From NCBI GenBank assembly GCA_015501605.1, contig JADNRZ010000022.1, forward strand, positions 434,001 to 498,000: a DNA stretch of 64,000 bases, written 5' to 3'. Numbering within the stretch: the stretch's first letter is position 1; the number at the start of each line of letters is the position of its first letter. The position numbers were made by a program, and so were the translations under genes. This DNA comes from Panaeolus papilionaceus. Lineage: Eukaryota; Basidiomycota; Agaricomycetes; Agaricales. Below, piece after piece: positions 34,479-46,856 of this stretch. The notes under the pieces were generated by a model. It worked only from the letters and a program-made list of their open reading frames with translations, searched no databases and had not been told where the DNA came from.

Positions 34479-35283
34479 CCTAAGAATGTCCAAACGGGGA
34501 AAAAAGTGAGTAGAAGGGAACGCAGTGTGTTGTCCTCAATTTACTTTAAAAACTCTGCCCCACCGATGACACCACTGGCTTCGGGATACAATTTGTAAAT
34601 ATCTAGGTATACGGCTGTTCAATGACTTCCGCGATACATGTAAACAGAAAGGTCATACCGCCCTGACTTGCACATCATCAAAGAAATATGCAACCCGGCT
34701 GGAACGATTAGCAGGTTGGTTAGACATTCTTGTTGCTGACAGTAGAGGACGCGGAAACTATCGAAGCACGGAACGTTGAGCTCGGAAGAGTGGCGGTAAG
34801 ATGTTCGAATTGAAGAAGCAGATATAAAAGAACCACTCAGATATGATTGAATACACGACCTTATGTTACATCGGATGATAGTATAACAATGGGTCATTGT
34901 CCGAGACAAAAAGTAACCATTTGAACTTGAGTAGAATGCGGAGTTCGAAAGTGCCGTATCGTAACACTTAGACTCGAACCGACGCGCTCAACGACCCTTT
35001 TTCTCCTTGGTCATTAAAAATTTCCCAGTTACAATCGACTTTCTCGTCTTTACTATGAACATATCCGATTGACACTACACCAGAATGCGCGTGGAAATGC
35101 CTGCCAGTAAAAATTACTCTTGAGCAGACCAGTCAGTCCAGGAACAGGCTCTTAAATAAAATAGCACTGCTCAGATTCATGGGAAACCAGTTGACGTGCA
35201 GGAGCAAACAGGAGTCATCCAATTTCTTTCGTCCAGGACCAAAGCATTCTCACGTCTTTCTGTTGTCTTCTTGCTCCTCGAAA
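34479..35283. other. Intergenic region upstream of the F-box gene
   Basis: No gene supported. An alternative upstream ATG at 35179 is in frame with the F-box protein start. Confidence 0.5.
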
Positions 35284-36990
35284 ATGTTGAGCCGCATAAA
35301 ACAGAACTTGAAGATAGCCTCCCTTTCCAGATCATTAACGGAATACGAGGACGGGAGTGACACCAACATTCAGACATCAGATGAGGTGAGCGCCAATCGA
35401 ACCAACAGACTCCCGCAGAATTCATTATGCTCATTCTCATGACCCTTGTGTTATTTGCAGTTCCCTTCCCATAAATACCCCGAGGATTTTATGAACCTCC
35501 CTGAAGAGTTGATTGTCAAAATACTTCTGCTTTACACGGCCCGAAAGCCCTCAGAATACCTCTGCTTTCTTCGACAGACATGCCTCATTTGCAAACGTTG
35601 GAAAGGCATCATCTACAACAATCCGCTATTTTGGGATACGATCTACATCGGCAGCCTCTTCGTGTCTAATCCTGAGCAATTGGTTAACAGAACATGCACA
35701 TGGATCGAACATTCCGGGAGTGTTCCTATGATCGTTGAATTGGATCTCGCAGGATGGAGGTCCTCTGGACCACTGCCTGCAATATTGGAGATAATTCGGG
35801 AGATACTACCAAGGCTCCAGGTTCTCATCCTTCGTGGATGGAGAACTTACCTCAATATAAGCAAGTGGTTCAACTCTCAGTCTGGAGTCATCAAGACAAG
35901 AGCGCTGCAGAAATTGTACATTGCCGCGTCAAGTACTGACGGAATCATGTCATCGAGATCCGCTGCGCGATGTGAGGACTTGCGAAATCTCATTTCGGGT
36001 TCACCTAACCTGATATCCTTCGCAACATCTGGTATGACGGCGCCAAACATTTCCGAAATACTACAATACAAGCTTCACTATCGTCAACTTACGCAATTGA
36101 AACTTGATTGTCCCGTGGCCCCAGAACAGGCACTCGCCATTCTAGATGATTGCTCTGCGCTGACGGAGTATGTTCACTTCACCCTCGACAATTCGAAGAT
36201 CCTACACGGCATATATACACTACCCCTGTTACCAAAACCCCACGCACAAAACCACAGAGTCGTATGCCTGGCCAAAACGATCTCCCTTGCTACTGTCAGC
36301 ACTCTCGATTACTGCTTCTTCCTCAGATTGATCACGCCTATGCTTCAACACTTAGAAATTGATTTCATAAATACACCATATCCATTCCAGCTCTCATCAG
36401 CGATAAACTATCTATTAGAGGACAACTGGCGAGCGCGAATTCAGAAATTAACCCTTGGAAATTTCCCGAATGAATCGGTGGACCTTCTTAATACCCTGCA
36501 ACATCTGTCCCCAACACTCCATTCTCTTGCTCTGTGCTCAACTAGACCATCAGAAACTTCCAAGAAGTTTGACGAAATCGAAAACTTTTCTTCACAAGTC
36601 ATGCAAGCCTTAACGTACCGAACCAACACTTCTGTGAATGACGCACTGTGCCCTCACTTGAAGACCCTGGTACTGGACAAGGTCACTAAATGCACCTCAC
36701 GGGCAATTGATGGTCAACTCAGTGCTATGATCCAGTCGAGATGGCAGACGCCTCTCCCAGAAAAGCCTGATGGTGTTATTCGACAGGACCAAGAGATCGA
36801 ACAGTGGTTCCTGCAGGCAGGACTAACTCGCCTTCGAAGCGTAGATGTCGTCTTCTACGCGTCTCGCTCTGGTACGAAGAAAGATGCCAAGCGACTACGG
36901 GAAATGTTTAATCGAGGCCTGGAGGGGGGCATTAAATATGGTGAAGAGACGGCAGCGATTGCCTCTGATACTGGTATATGGTGGAGTTGA
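35284..36990 (+). CDS. F-box protein with leucine-rich repeat-like region
   Basis: A short first exon (MLSRIKQNLKIASLSRSLTE...) is joined through one intron (35386-35460) to a long single exon. The F-box-like segment is FMNLPEELIVKILLLYTARK...LICKRWKGIIYNNPLFWDTI near residues 40-95. Leucine-rich stretches follow (REILPRLQVLILRGW, RQLTQLKLDCPV, ALTEYVHFTLDN, TLHSLALCSTRPS, HLKTLVLDKV). Such proteins act as substrate receptors of SCF ubiquitin ligases; the substrate is unknown. The family is very large in Agaricomycetes. Start could be 35179 instead, adding 35 residues; the intron join is firm from the phase and the GTGAGC...TTGCAG signals. Confidence 0.78.
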
Positions 36991-37336
36991 ATTCAGTGAA
37001 AGGTTGATCAATGTACGTACGTTACACTGATGCAGTAGCCCCAAGTTTTATTTTATTTTACTTTATTTTATTTTTGCTCTTCTTTTCTGTTCATCGCCAA
37101 TAATTCTACTGATGTGCCATGGTTCAGAATGGGACCACCTTTCGTTCCTGGGTTATAGGTATATTGGGTTCCTGATAAATAGGAGGGGCTCTGCTGGCCA
37201 TTTCAAATGTCTTGGTTCCACCAAGCTGTTTCGCAATGACATCAATAAGCCTCGCCATTTGAGACTCATAAAGCATCGACGAAAAGAAAGTTAAGGAGTC
37301 TCACTCTCTGATTTCACCCGAACTACTTGTAGCAAT
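36991..37336. other. Spacer with TTTTA repeats
   Basis: Contains an imperfect TTTTA pentanucleotide repeat at about 37046-37075, then the promoter of glutamate decarboxylase. No gene seen. Confidence 0.6.
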
Positions 37337-39851
37337 ATGGCCCTCGCCCAGGTATGATTGCGACCATGCCTTAAACCTTCTCCTACTGGCCCTGTGCTCA
37401 CATGGATAAAAATATACAGGCAATCAACCCTGATAGACTCATCCAACTATCTCGCGTATGTCTTTGAATGATTCAACTTTTGTCACCAGTTTCAGTGTCT
37501 CCTCTTTCTCCCCTTCCAGGACCGTCAACCACAAATTAATTCGACCCAGTCGTCGCATAAAATAAAAACATATGCAGATAAATATCAAACCAACCCTGCA
37601 CCAAAATATCATCTCGCTGAGGAGGTACGCATACCGTCATAGTATCCCTGAATTATACATTGATTCAGATTGTGTTTTCTAGGGAATATCCCCCGATGCA
37701 GCGTATAACCTTATCACTGATGAATTGAGCCTTGGTACGTCAAAAGGAATCCCGAATACACATTGCATACTTGTACTAATTTCAACCCAGATGGCTCGAC
37801 TATTTTGAATCTGGCGTCCTTTGTCAACACCTGGATGCCACCTCAGGCAAATCAGCTCTTCCAGGAAAACGTAAACAAGAATCTCATAGGCAAGTCTCCT
37901 ATATATATATGTCAGGTTGACGGTGCCATCAGCTCATTCGTAATCTTAAGATACCGATGAATACCCCTCCACACGTCAGTTTAATTCTTCGTCTCCTTCT
38001 TTGTTGGCACTGACACCTCATGGCACACCAGATGTTATTCACACTCGATGTAAGACTATGCGATTCAGAAAGGAATACATTTAATCGAACACACCCTTCA
38101 GGTATATCGATACTCGCGTCGATGTGGAATGCTCCTTCGTCAAAGGACGCCATCGGTACAGCTACGACGGGCTCTTCAGAAGCCATCCAACTTGGCGGCC
38201 TGGCCATGAAGCGGATGTGGCAGGCGAGCCGCAAAGCTGCAGGTAAAAGCATCCACGAACCAGGGTATGTCGCCTGAATACTTTTTTGATCGTGACATTG
38301 ATGAATTATTATTTATAGTCCAAATATTATAATGGGCGCTAATGCACAAGTGGCCCTCGAAAAATTTGCTCGATACTTTGACGTCGAGTGTCGGCTCGTT
38401 CCTGTCGACGACAGTACACACTATTGCTTGGATGCAAAACGCGCCATGGAATACATCGACGAAAATACCATTGGTGTCTATGTAATCCTCGGAAGTAAGC
38501 CACGGCGTTCACGATACACTATTCCCTAGTACCTGACGTTTTTATCAGGTACATACACGGGCCATTACGAGCCGGTTAAAGAAATGGCAACACTACTGAA
38601 TGAATACCAATCGAAAACGGGCACATTTGTTCCGATTCATGGTGCGCTTTGATGTGGCCATTCCTTACGCTTTCTAACCCAGTACAACATAACCAGTGGA
38701 TGCTGCGTCTGGTGGCTTTGTTGCTCCCTTCTTACAGGTAAGTTGGTACCATTTATACATCTTTTTAGCAGAGTCATCCCTAACAAGCACCAGCCCAAAT
38801 TGGACTGGGATTTTAGGGTCGATCGTGTGGTTTCTATTAACACCTCGTGAGTATCATCTTCACATCTCTAGCAAATGCTGACGATCTCTTAGGGGTCACA
38901 AGTTTGGACTAAGCTATGTTGGTGTTGGCTGGGTCGTTTGGCGAGATAAAGCACATCTACCCAAGGACCTCATCTTCGAACTTCATTATCTAGGTTCAGT
39001 GCAATATTCATTCTCGCTGAACTTCTCGAGACCAGCTGCTCCCATCATCGGACAATACTTCAACTTCCTCCATCTTGGGCATGAAGGTTATCGGGTCGCA
39101 GCGTTACAGGATCAACAGAACGCCAGGCTACTGAGCCGTGCATTGGAGAACACAGGGTATTTTATGGTCATTAGCGACATCCATCGAGCTACTGGAAGGC
39201 ACGTCGGGCCAAGTATCGAGAGCCCAGACATTGGCGTAGGTCAAAAAAATTATGCAATAGTGCTTGGCTTATATCGTACTCCAGGACTACGAACCGGGAC
39301 TTCCTGTCGTTGCATTCCGGTTCACTGACGATTTTAGGAAAACGTATCCCGATATCCAACAGAGCTGGATACAAACACTGTTAAGAGCCAAAGGGTGGTA
39401 AGAGAAATTCGTTCACCCTGACACTGTGGCTCGAGCTCATTTTTCCAAGGATCGTTCCGAACTATCCACTCCCTCCCAACGTCGACAATGTCGAGATTCT
39501 TCGGGTTGTCATTCGAATTAATTTCACCGAAGTCGTGAGTGCCAATCAAATCCAAAATTACACCAGGTCAAGCACTTACTTATAATAATCATAGATGATC
39601 GAAATGCTTCTCGGTGATATAGTACGCGCTCTTGTGATAATTCGATATTTTGGTCGTGATTTGATTAATATTGCCGCCATTAGCTTTCCATCGTTAAACA
39701 GCTGATCTCGAGCGACACCCCGATGCATTCACTCATCACCCTTGGCAATGTTCACACCAATCAAAGGCCAGAATTTATTCTTACTGCATATGAAAAAGAG
39801 AGTATTAAGGATAGTGGGGGTGACACTGTGACTTATGCGAGACCTTGCTGA
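37337..39851 (+). CDS. Glutamate decarboxylase
   Basis: PLP enzyme converting glutamate to GABA and CO2. Starts MALAQ, then the exons give [113 protein letters not shown] and the PLP-lysine segment [20 protein letters not shown]. The order and content match GadB-type enzymes. The C-terminus ([20 protein letters not shown]...ARPC) is after a final intron ending TTAG at 39682. Over ten introns; the one at 37890-37950 begins GCAAGT, so it is GC-AG. GABA production links to stress and the GABA shunt. The frame appears intact. Small uncertainty at internal joins. Confidence 0.9.
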
Positions 39852-40172
39852 ACTGGAGTGGAAGATGAGTCGAAAAATGGATAGGCTGGTGGAAGCTGTC
39901 CTGTACAACTAAAGAGAAAATGCGCTTCGTAAAAGTCAAATGTCTGGAGAACGTACCATAGCATGCTCTGAATTGGTTTGACTTGAAGGGCAAATTTAGT
40001 AGCTTGAAGGAGTACCGTTAGCCCCTATTTGACACCGTGAGACGCTTTTGCATCGGATCAGACGTCAAGTTCATTGATTCTGAGCTGCTGCTTTAATTGG
40101 GTCTACCACTGGGTCTTTGCCTGTCTTTCTTTGCTTAGCTCAATCGCCCCTAGGCAAATCCTACACTGTAAT
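39852..40172. other. Spacer between GAD and TACO1
   Basis: 3' flank of glutamate decarboxylase and promoter of the TACO1-like gene. No gene seen. Confidence 0.6.
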
Positions 40173-41410
40173 ATGAACAAACTTGTGTCACGGTCTTTAC
40201 CCCATGCTTCTCGGCTGAGCTTTGTATGCCGTCGGGCACTCTCGACCAGCTCAACATGCTTTGCAGGTCATAACAAGGTCTACTACATATTTATTAATAT
40301 CTGTCGCTTCCCCGTTCTTATGGAATTAAACTTGTGAACAGTGGTCGAAAATCAAGGACAAAAAGGGAGCAAATGATGCACAAAAGAGCGTACTGTACGC
40401 AAGGGCCAACCATGTGCGTTTGATTCCGAAAAGCTCTGCCTTTCTGGGTTAATTCTTGGGTTTTTACAGGATATATCTGTTGCTGTTCGACGTGCGTTGA
40501 GCATTTCAAAATACATTGACGCGTCCGTCTAATTTATTTACGGTCATACGGAAGTGGGTGGCTCTGCTGATCCTTCCAAAAACATGCAGCTGGCTGCTGC
40601 CTTGAAGAAAGCTAAAGAGCAAGGTGTTCCCAAGGAAAATATCGAGAAGGCTTTGGCACGGGTTCGTTGTCCTTGACTTGGATGTCGCCACGCATTAGGC
40701 TCACCTACATTTCATAGGCAACTGGAGCGAAAGACAAAGTTGGTGATAGTGTGATGTACGAAGCATTGGTTGATGATGTTGGAATTATCGTGTTGAGTAC
40801 TCTCCACTCGTTTCCGCCTCTTATGTTTCTTCTAACCCATCCTATGTAACAGAGAATGCGCCACTGACAACGTCAACCGCACAATCCACAACATCAGAGA
40901 AATTTTAACCTTGCACAAGTCAGTGATATTCTCTTACATGTGTCCTCACCAACCTGACAAATGTTACAAGCGCTCGAATGTCATCCGTCAAATTCATGTT
41001 TGAACACAAAGGTTGTATCACAGTCTTGTTGCCTGAAGAAGAGAAAGACGCCTCAGCATACTTGGATCGTCTGTTGGAGGAAGCCCTTTCCTGGGGTATT
41101 GAAGATATGGTTGAAACGTCTGACCCAGAGAGATATGAAGTGCGTTAGACTTGTTGGCCTCTTTCAAGATTTTGTTCACTAACCTTGACATGGATTGCAG
41201 TTGCTCTGCTCTCCGGATATTCTAGGTGACGTTAAACGATCACTAGACAGCTCAGACTTAAACATTGTTGTACATTCAGCAGAGTTAGTCTACAGGCCAA
41301 AAGAATCTACGAAACTAGAATCTGAGGCACACACAAAGGTACAAAACCTGATAGAGGCGTTAGAGGCCAACGATGATACCGTACATGTATGGTCAAGCAT
41401 GTCCATATAA
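40173..41410 (+). CDS. TACO1: TACO1/YebC family mitochondrial translational activator
   Basis: The N-terminus MNKLVSRSLPHASRLSFVCR RALSTSS is a likely mitochondrial presequence (basic, Ser-rich). The body reads AGHNK-WSKIKDKKGANDAQKS, GGSADPSKNMQLAAALKKAK, EQGVPKENIEKALARA and MYEALVDDVGIIV, then a C-terminal domain with FMFEHKGCITVLLPEE and ELVYRPKEST, ending VHVWSSMSI. This is the standard three-domain YebC/PmpR order. Family knowledge: TACO1 supports translation of COX1 in mitochondria, acting on ribosomes at proline stretches. Introns at about 40272-40340, then several short ones. It is convergent with the NYN gene; stops are only 37 bp apart. Confidence 0.9.
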
Positions 41411-41447
41411 AATACAGATAATCCTTTGCGACACCCTCAGGTCGTAT

Positions 41448-42875
41448 TCAAGCATCCCTGGCGAAATACCAGCTAGGTGACAAGGCGATCCAAGCAGTAC
41501 CTTCTGACCCTCCTAGGATCACAATCCCAGCCTTTTGAGCTTCAGCGATGTATTGGCTAAACTTCTGCACACCAGCTAGCCGATACGTCTCTCCGCCTTT
41601 AGCAATGGCTACGGCGACATGGGTACGAAGTGGGTTATACTGCCCTTGACCTCGCAACTTTTGCAAGTATAACACTAATACGACAAATATCTTGGGGATT
41701 GTGTGTGACACGACGCTAACTGCCGTCAATGGGGCAGCGTTGTTGGTCGGAACGACAATCGTAGTTTGCTGATTACATGTATTCAACAAGGAACTCCCCG
41801 TACTTTCCTTGGGATATGAAGTTTCGGAGGGGTTGGTGATTACCTCTGATGCATCTGAAGCCGTCGACGAGGTGACCCGGTGCCCAAATCCGCCCTGGGA
41901 TTGGCTAACTGTGCTTGTGTGCGACAAGGTAAGGCTAGAATACGACTCAGGAGCAACACTTGGCGTGAGGTATTTCGAGGAGCCTCCTGAGGATGTATTT
42001 GCGCTGGAGGGACGGTGTGCTGCGCTTAACTCGACAGAGGGTGATAAGCTGAAACCGTTGCCTGGGACCTTGCCAATACTGTCTTTTCTAGGAACTTTCA
42101 TTGATTGTTCTATAAGGAAGGGATTTTCGGTGTTGGCCGATTGCCGTATGTGTGCCGTTTGCGCGGTGTGTTGTGTATCAGCTGAAGGAAATTTTTGATT
42201 TCCTGCATACAACAACAACGATTTGTTTTGAACTGTGGCAGCAGCAGGTTCAACTGTATTGCTTGCATTCAAGCCGTCGTTGACGGCCCAATCCAAACAT
42301 ACAGTTGCCTGAGCTGTTAGACTGATGTGTGCATTCGGAAGGGTGAGGAGAATAACTCGATAGCGTCGAAGCCTCAGGAATGATAGAGCATAAGCGAAAT
42401 CTCTGTCTCCGCTTATGAGGACGATAGTTGTCGGTGCAGGGTTATCCATTGCATATCCCAACATGTCGACTGTATAAATGAATAGAGAATCAATCATTAG
42501 CGCCGGTGAGTTGAATCAAAAATTCGACGTGCCAATTATCATCTTGTCTGCAACTTCCTTCCTGCCATTGTGTGGACAATCTATCAACGATACACCGGAA
42601 ACTTGAAGTTCTGAACGGGTGTTCTGAGACTTGACGTTTTGTAGGATTGGATGATCAGAGAGGCCTAGATAGGCTCTGAAAACTTTGACGCTGCCATACG
42701 GGTGTGCCAATGAACGAATATGATTGACGGCCGCGTATCCGGAGACATTTGTGGGGACGGGGCAGTTTTCTAAAAACCAAGACACGATTTCTTAGCAAAA
42801 CGACGCCAAAATTAATGAAAAAAAAAAAAGCTAACCATAGTCCCAAAAGACGGCCACTTCTTCTGCATCCTTCAT
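41448..42875 (-). CDS. NYN-domain protein with LOTUS-like C-terminus, copy 1
   Basis: Starts MKDAEEVAVFWDYENCPVPT, the first catalytic Asp region of a NYN (limkain b1/MARF1-type) ribonuclease fold. The rest of the domain reads SVKVFRAYLGL, VSLIDCPHNGRKEVADKMII and TIVLISGDRDFAYALSFLRL, which carries the conserved GDRDF motif. A Ser/Thr-rich linker of about 180 residues follows. The C-terminal region (YNPLRTHVAVAIAKGGETYR, LAGVQKFSQYIAEAQKAGIV) resembles the winged-helix OST-HTH/LOTUS fold. MARF1-type proteins cut or destabilise mRNA; that role here is inferred. A tandem paralog starts at 45312. Introns: 42769-42837 (GTTAGC...TTTTAG) and about 42470-42520. Start choice follows copy 2. Confidence 0.83.
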
Positions 42876-43267
42876 ACTTCCTGAAAATGCTTTTGAAGGT
42901 AGTAAAAGATGCTGCAACCTGAACGGCACGGCCCAGTTGACCTCTGCATCCACGGAGACACACTAAGACGAAGAGTTCGTTATGAAGGAAGAAGATAAGG
43001 AACAAAAGACAGGCATCTTGGACGATTGACATGCCGGACCTTGGCCATGAAACTTGCTGTTGTTAAAAGGGATCATGGTACCAAATCAAGTAGTATGAGG
43101 GCGCAGTGATCTCATGGTGGCGGTCTTCGGTCGTATCACGTGTTATATCGGTGAACGTTGAAATTGAAAAACTCGACTAAATACATAGACAGAATACAAA
43201 TGCAACTGTAGACAGGTGGGTAAAACAAGGGAAGTGCGGAAAAATCATACCCAGTGTCGACTTATAC
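42876..43267. other. Spacer between the NYN paralogs
   Basis: Promoter of copy 1 and 3' flank of copy 2. A minus open frame at 42655-43032 mostly overlaps copy 1 out of frame and is not a gene. Confidence 0.6.
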
Positions 43268-45312
43268 TCACCGATACTCGGCACGAAGAGAAACAGACTC
43301 TCTATCGCTGACTTCTTGGATAATGTTCGCGTCGATAGCGGCTGAAATATAGTGCCCGAACTTCGAAACACCTGCGAGCTGATAAACACGATGGTTTGCC
43401 TTTGTAAGTGCAGCACCGAGTGTGCTTTTGGTGGTTCGGCCACCATGCTTTCTAAGAACATCGACAAGAGTCCTGAATTTCACCGGGACTGGCAGTGCTG
43501 CGGGTGTCGCCTGGGTCTGAGGCTGGGTCGAAGGCCTCGCAATGGCCGTACTCGTTCCGGCAAAGACTGGCTTAATAACTGCTAGTGCTGGTGCAGGAGC
43601 TGGCGCTGAAGGAAGAGCTGGAGTGGCATCTGGAGTCTGAACTGGTCTGGGCTGAGGAAACGCCGGTGCAGTAGCCACAGAAGTACCAGATGGAAGCACG
43701 GAAGGCACTGGCATACTAGGAGGCACGAATGGCTTTGCAGTGGCTTGAAGAGGCTTCGTACCCGAAGCAGGCTCCTTCTCCTCCAGAGACTTAACCTCAG
43801 GGAATTCAGGCGAATGTACGACAGGAACGTCGGGAATAAGAGGGGTCGGTGCCCTCTCGGACTCTTGCACTGGCTCTTCCAGCTTGGGCAAAGGCATGGA
43901 CACAGGCTTTGCATCTGGGTCATTTATTGGCTCGGCCAACGAAGTGCGCGCCGTGGAGGTGGCAGGTTTCTCGACGAACGAAAAAGTACTGCTGCCGCGC
44001 GAAGAAGAGGAAGAAGAATTGGTCGACGATGACGTTGTCTTAGGCAGCATCGTGTCGTCCAATGAGGTAGATTTGGCCTTGCCTTTATCTTTGCGGGGTT
44101 CCCATGATGAAGGTGCTTCATCAAAAGGAGCGAACGTCGAGGTAGGAGCGGGTATGTCGAAGGCCAAGCTTCGCGATGTTGGGAGGACGTCGTCCAGCTC
44201 CGTGACCGGGAAATCACGCCTTTTGCTCTTCAACGACGGCGTCGACGTACCCCAGAATGCTGGAGCAGGCACCTGCGGAGAAGCACCAACAGGACGAGAA
44301 AATGCGAAACCACCGCTATCACCTCGACTTGGTGGCGGGCCTCGCGAGTTGGATCGTGTCCCAGAAAATATGTTGGAATCACCCACGTTGCCAAAAGGTG
44401 CTGGTCGTGATTTTGGTGGAGGGGTGGCGAAGAGGTTTCCAAGGTCCCCATACATGCTATAGGAATCTCCAGTTTCGGTTGGTTTGGAGAACATGGAGCC
44501 CTGTCGTCCGCGTCCGATCTCAGCAGCTTCGCCAAGTTGGTGTGCATCCACCGATTTCAGGGGTGCATGTGTTTGGGCAGCGTCTGAAGCAGCTTTGGGC
44601 CGCTGCGGCGCGAATCCAGATGTAAGGGTTGGCATGTTGAAGGCAGATGTCGCCGCTTGGGATGGTGCGGTGAATGGGATCGTACTACTCGCGAGGCCAT
44701 TGCTCGGGCTAAGACCTAGAATGGAACTGGTCCAATCAAGGTGGACAGAGGCTTGAGCTGTAAGTTCTGGGATACCGACAGGGGAGACGACGATAACACG
44801 ATAGTCCCTGAGGCGTAGAGTAGAGATACCGTACGCCAGATCACGATCTCCGGTCATTATGGCGAATGTATGGGGTGGTGAATGATCCAGTGCGTGAATA
44901 AATATATCAACTGTCATTCAAGTAAATAAGTCTTCCGTTTCGAGGTAAAGATTGAGCATACCAAGCATCATTTTGGTAGCAAGATCTTTTCGACCTGAAG
45001 CAGGACAATCAATTAAGGTGACTCCCGACGACGAGAGATCGGACCGAGCGGAAGACGCTGAAGCCATCAGCTGCCCGGAGAAATCCCAGTACGCCCGAAC
45101 ACTCTTTAACTTTCCATAGGGTCGGAGAGCAGTTCGGAGGTTCTTGACTAGATCATAGGTAGAAACTGAGGAGCTAAGTCCACCACCTCGTGTAGTTTCT
45201 GCGATCATCGTCCCAGTTAGTCTCAGCGACCCTACAAGTCTTGTTTGCACACACCAAAGTCCCAGAAGACATTAATGTCCTCTTCCGCCACCGGGTTTGC
45301 AGGAATACTCAT
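43268..45312 (-). CDS. NYN-domain protein with LOTUS-like C-terminus, copy 2
   Basis: Starts MSIPANPVAEEDINVFWDFE, then TYDLVKNLRTALRPYGKLKS, VTLIDCPASGRKDLATKMML and TFAIMTGDRDLAYGISTLRL. These are the NYN catalytic segments, with aspartates in WDF, IDCP and TGDRD. A low-complexity Pro/Ser/Ala-rich linker of over 300 residues follows (for example ALPSAPAPAPALAVIKPVFA). The C-terminus FRTLVDVLRKHGGRTTKSTL...VYQLAGVSKFGHYISAAIDA resembles an OST-HTH/LOTUS winged helix. It pairs with the shorter copy at 41448; the catalytic domain and C-terminal domain are conserved while linkers differ. Probable RNA-binding nuclease; substrate unknown. Introns: one at about 45213-45256, another at about 44916-44960. 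Confidence 0.85.
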
Positions 45313-46421
45313 ATATAAGTGATTTATAAGTGATGATGGAGACGATACTGTAGGAATCGAGGAAAAGAATAGGCAAGGTCAATCTTCAGACGCTGTCACT
45401 TTAAATAATGCACATTAGAGACTCGTGGCATGATCAAGCAGGCGCCCTACACGCGGATTCCGAGTGGGCTACAGGGGTCCGTACTGGGTCTTCACCACGA
45501 AACAGCAAAGAAAAGTCATAACTGTTCAAATTGAGCGTTAGAATAACTGTCAAGTCCCGCAGTGATAGGGGTAGATAAATACATTTAGTGCTTTGCAGCT
45601 GCTGGAGCGGAAGGTTGAAATGTGGAGGTCAAACTCTCCGCACTGTAGGGGCAATGTGAATACGGGAAGACCTGCCATGATACACGGGGTAGAGTCCTCG
45701 TGCTGAACACCCTGCACTTGGGAAACACAAACACACTTTTTTTGCGCTTCTCCAGAAGTGGAGAGTTGGGCCTGATCGGTGGGTAGCTTTATCCTTGTGT
45801 GATTGGCAATCTAGGGCTGATTGGACCTAAACAGAGAACTTCAAAACTAGGAGCTTTTCAAGATCACCGTCACATTTTTGCGCCCACGAAGAATGTAACG
45901 AATTCCAAAGAATTGAAGTTGTTTCGAAAATTCTGTGAAACTGACGAGATATCGCAGGTGTGGCAGTCACCTGCTTCAGGGGTGTTGCTGGCCGCGTTGA
46001 ACTTTCGAGACCGAAAGTGTAACTCCAGCTTAAGTATACAAGACCCAAGGACGAGTTTGCTGCATTTTCGACGCGGGTGCGTCATGAACTTTCGGAAGCG
46101 CCTAAAATTAAAAGCAGTAGGCAGTCGGCACGAAAGGAAGGGTAATGGGGAAACCCTGTATCCGCGATCAATTTGGTTGGTGTTAAGGAAGTAGGGGTAT
46201 CGGTAATGGGTTGTTCGCCTGCTGAAGAAAAGGCTAAACATAACCAGCAAATAAAACCCTAAAAATACTGGAAAGAAACACGCCAGCACCCATGCAGCAT
46301 GCGGAGATATGTATATGTAGAAGTGAGGACGGTCCAGAAGGACGATCCCGCTCGAATTCCAGGTCCAATCTTAGTCGTTAATTTCAAGGTTGCAGAAGGA
46401 TGAAAAATAGTGGTATTAGGA
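45313..46421. other. Intergenic region
   Basis: About 1.1 kb between the NYN and MRP10 genes. A minus frame at 45870-46370 includes a hydrophobic stretch (HAAWVLACFFPVFLGFYLLV), but has no fitting start and no recognised family. I see no supported gene. Confidence 0.5.
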
Positions 46422-46856
46422 TTACTGGATAGACTTCCCCAATCTAGCGAGATGGTAATTAATGGTAGGTTTATGCATTTTCTTTGGCATTGGCTGTTTG
46501 GAACATGCAGAATGGTTTGAAGAGACAATGGAGTGTTTCGGAGGGTTCAAGGGTAAATAAGAAATCATGTCGGAAGGGTCCTTGCTGTCAGAAGAAATGT
46601 CCGTGTCATAACGCGTATAAAAGACGTACCGTTGTACGCATACACTGGTACAGGGCCTCCGCAGACTGTTGGCATGCTGCTGTGGACATGACGTCCCCGG
46701 AGGCAGCCCAGCACGCAAGCATAGAAGAAAGCTGTGGTGCACACATAACCGTTTGAGCGGCTGAAAACGGGGTTACTACCTACATTATCCGCAATAAATG
46801 AGAATGCGCTGACCTTTGCGCGGCCTAGCTTTAAGCTTTTTTATATGAATGGTCAT
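46422..46856 (-). CDS. MRP10: Mitochondrial small ribosomal subunit protein mS37 (MRP10), CHCH type
   Basis: Three short exons. Exon 1 reads MTIHIKKLKARPRK; exon 2 AAQTVMCAPQLSSMLACWAA, SGDVMSTAACQQSAEALYQC MRTT, with the paired cysteines of a CHCH fold; exon 3 PMPKKMHKPTINYHLARLGK SIQ. The last exon is the family signature of mS37. Family knowledge: a Mia40-substrate protein of the mitochondrial 37S ribosomal subunit. Introns run 46765-46815 and about 46493-46627. It is head-to-head with the E2 gene, 313 bp between starts. Too short and split for an open-frame search to show it as one unit. Confidence 0.9.

Noticed and set aside
34965..34990. Sequence on the minus strand resembling a tRNA B box (GGTTCGAGTCT)
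   Set aside because: The bases around it cannot form a T-arm stem, and no acceptor or D-arm is found at the right distances.
43884..44462. 192-codon open frame on the plus strand
   Set aside because: It is a shadow of the low-complexity linker of NYN copy 2 on the minus strand, which has a clear domain structure.
45870..46370. Minus-strand frame with a hydrophobic segment
   Set aside because: No start codon or splice signals give a sensible protein, and a second overlapping frame is equally open.
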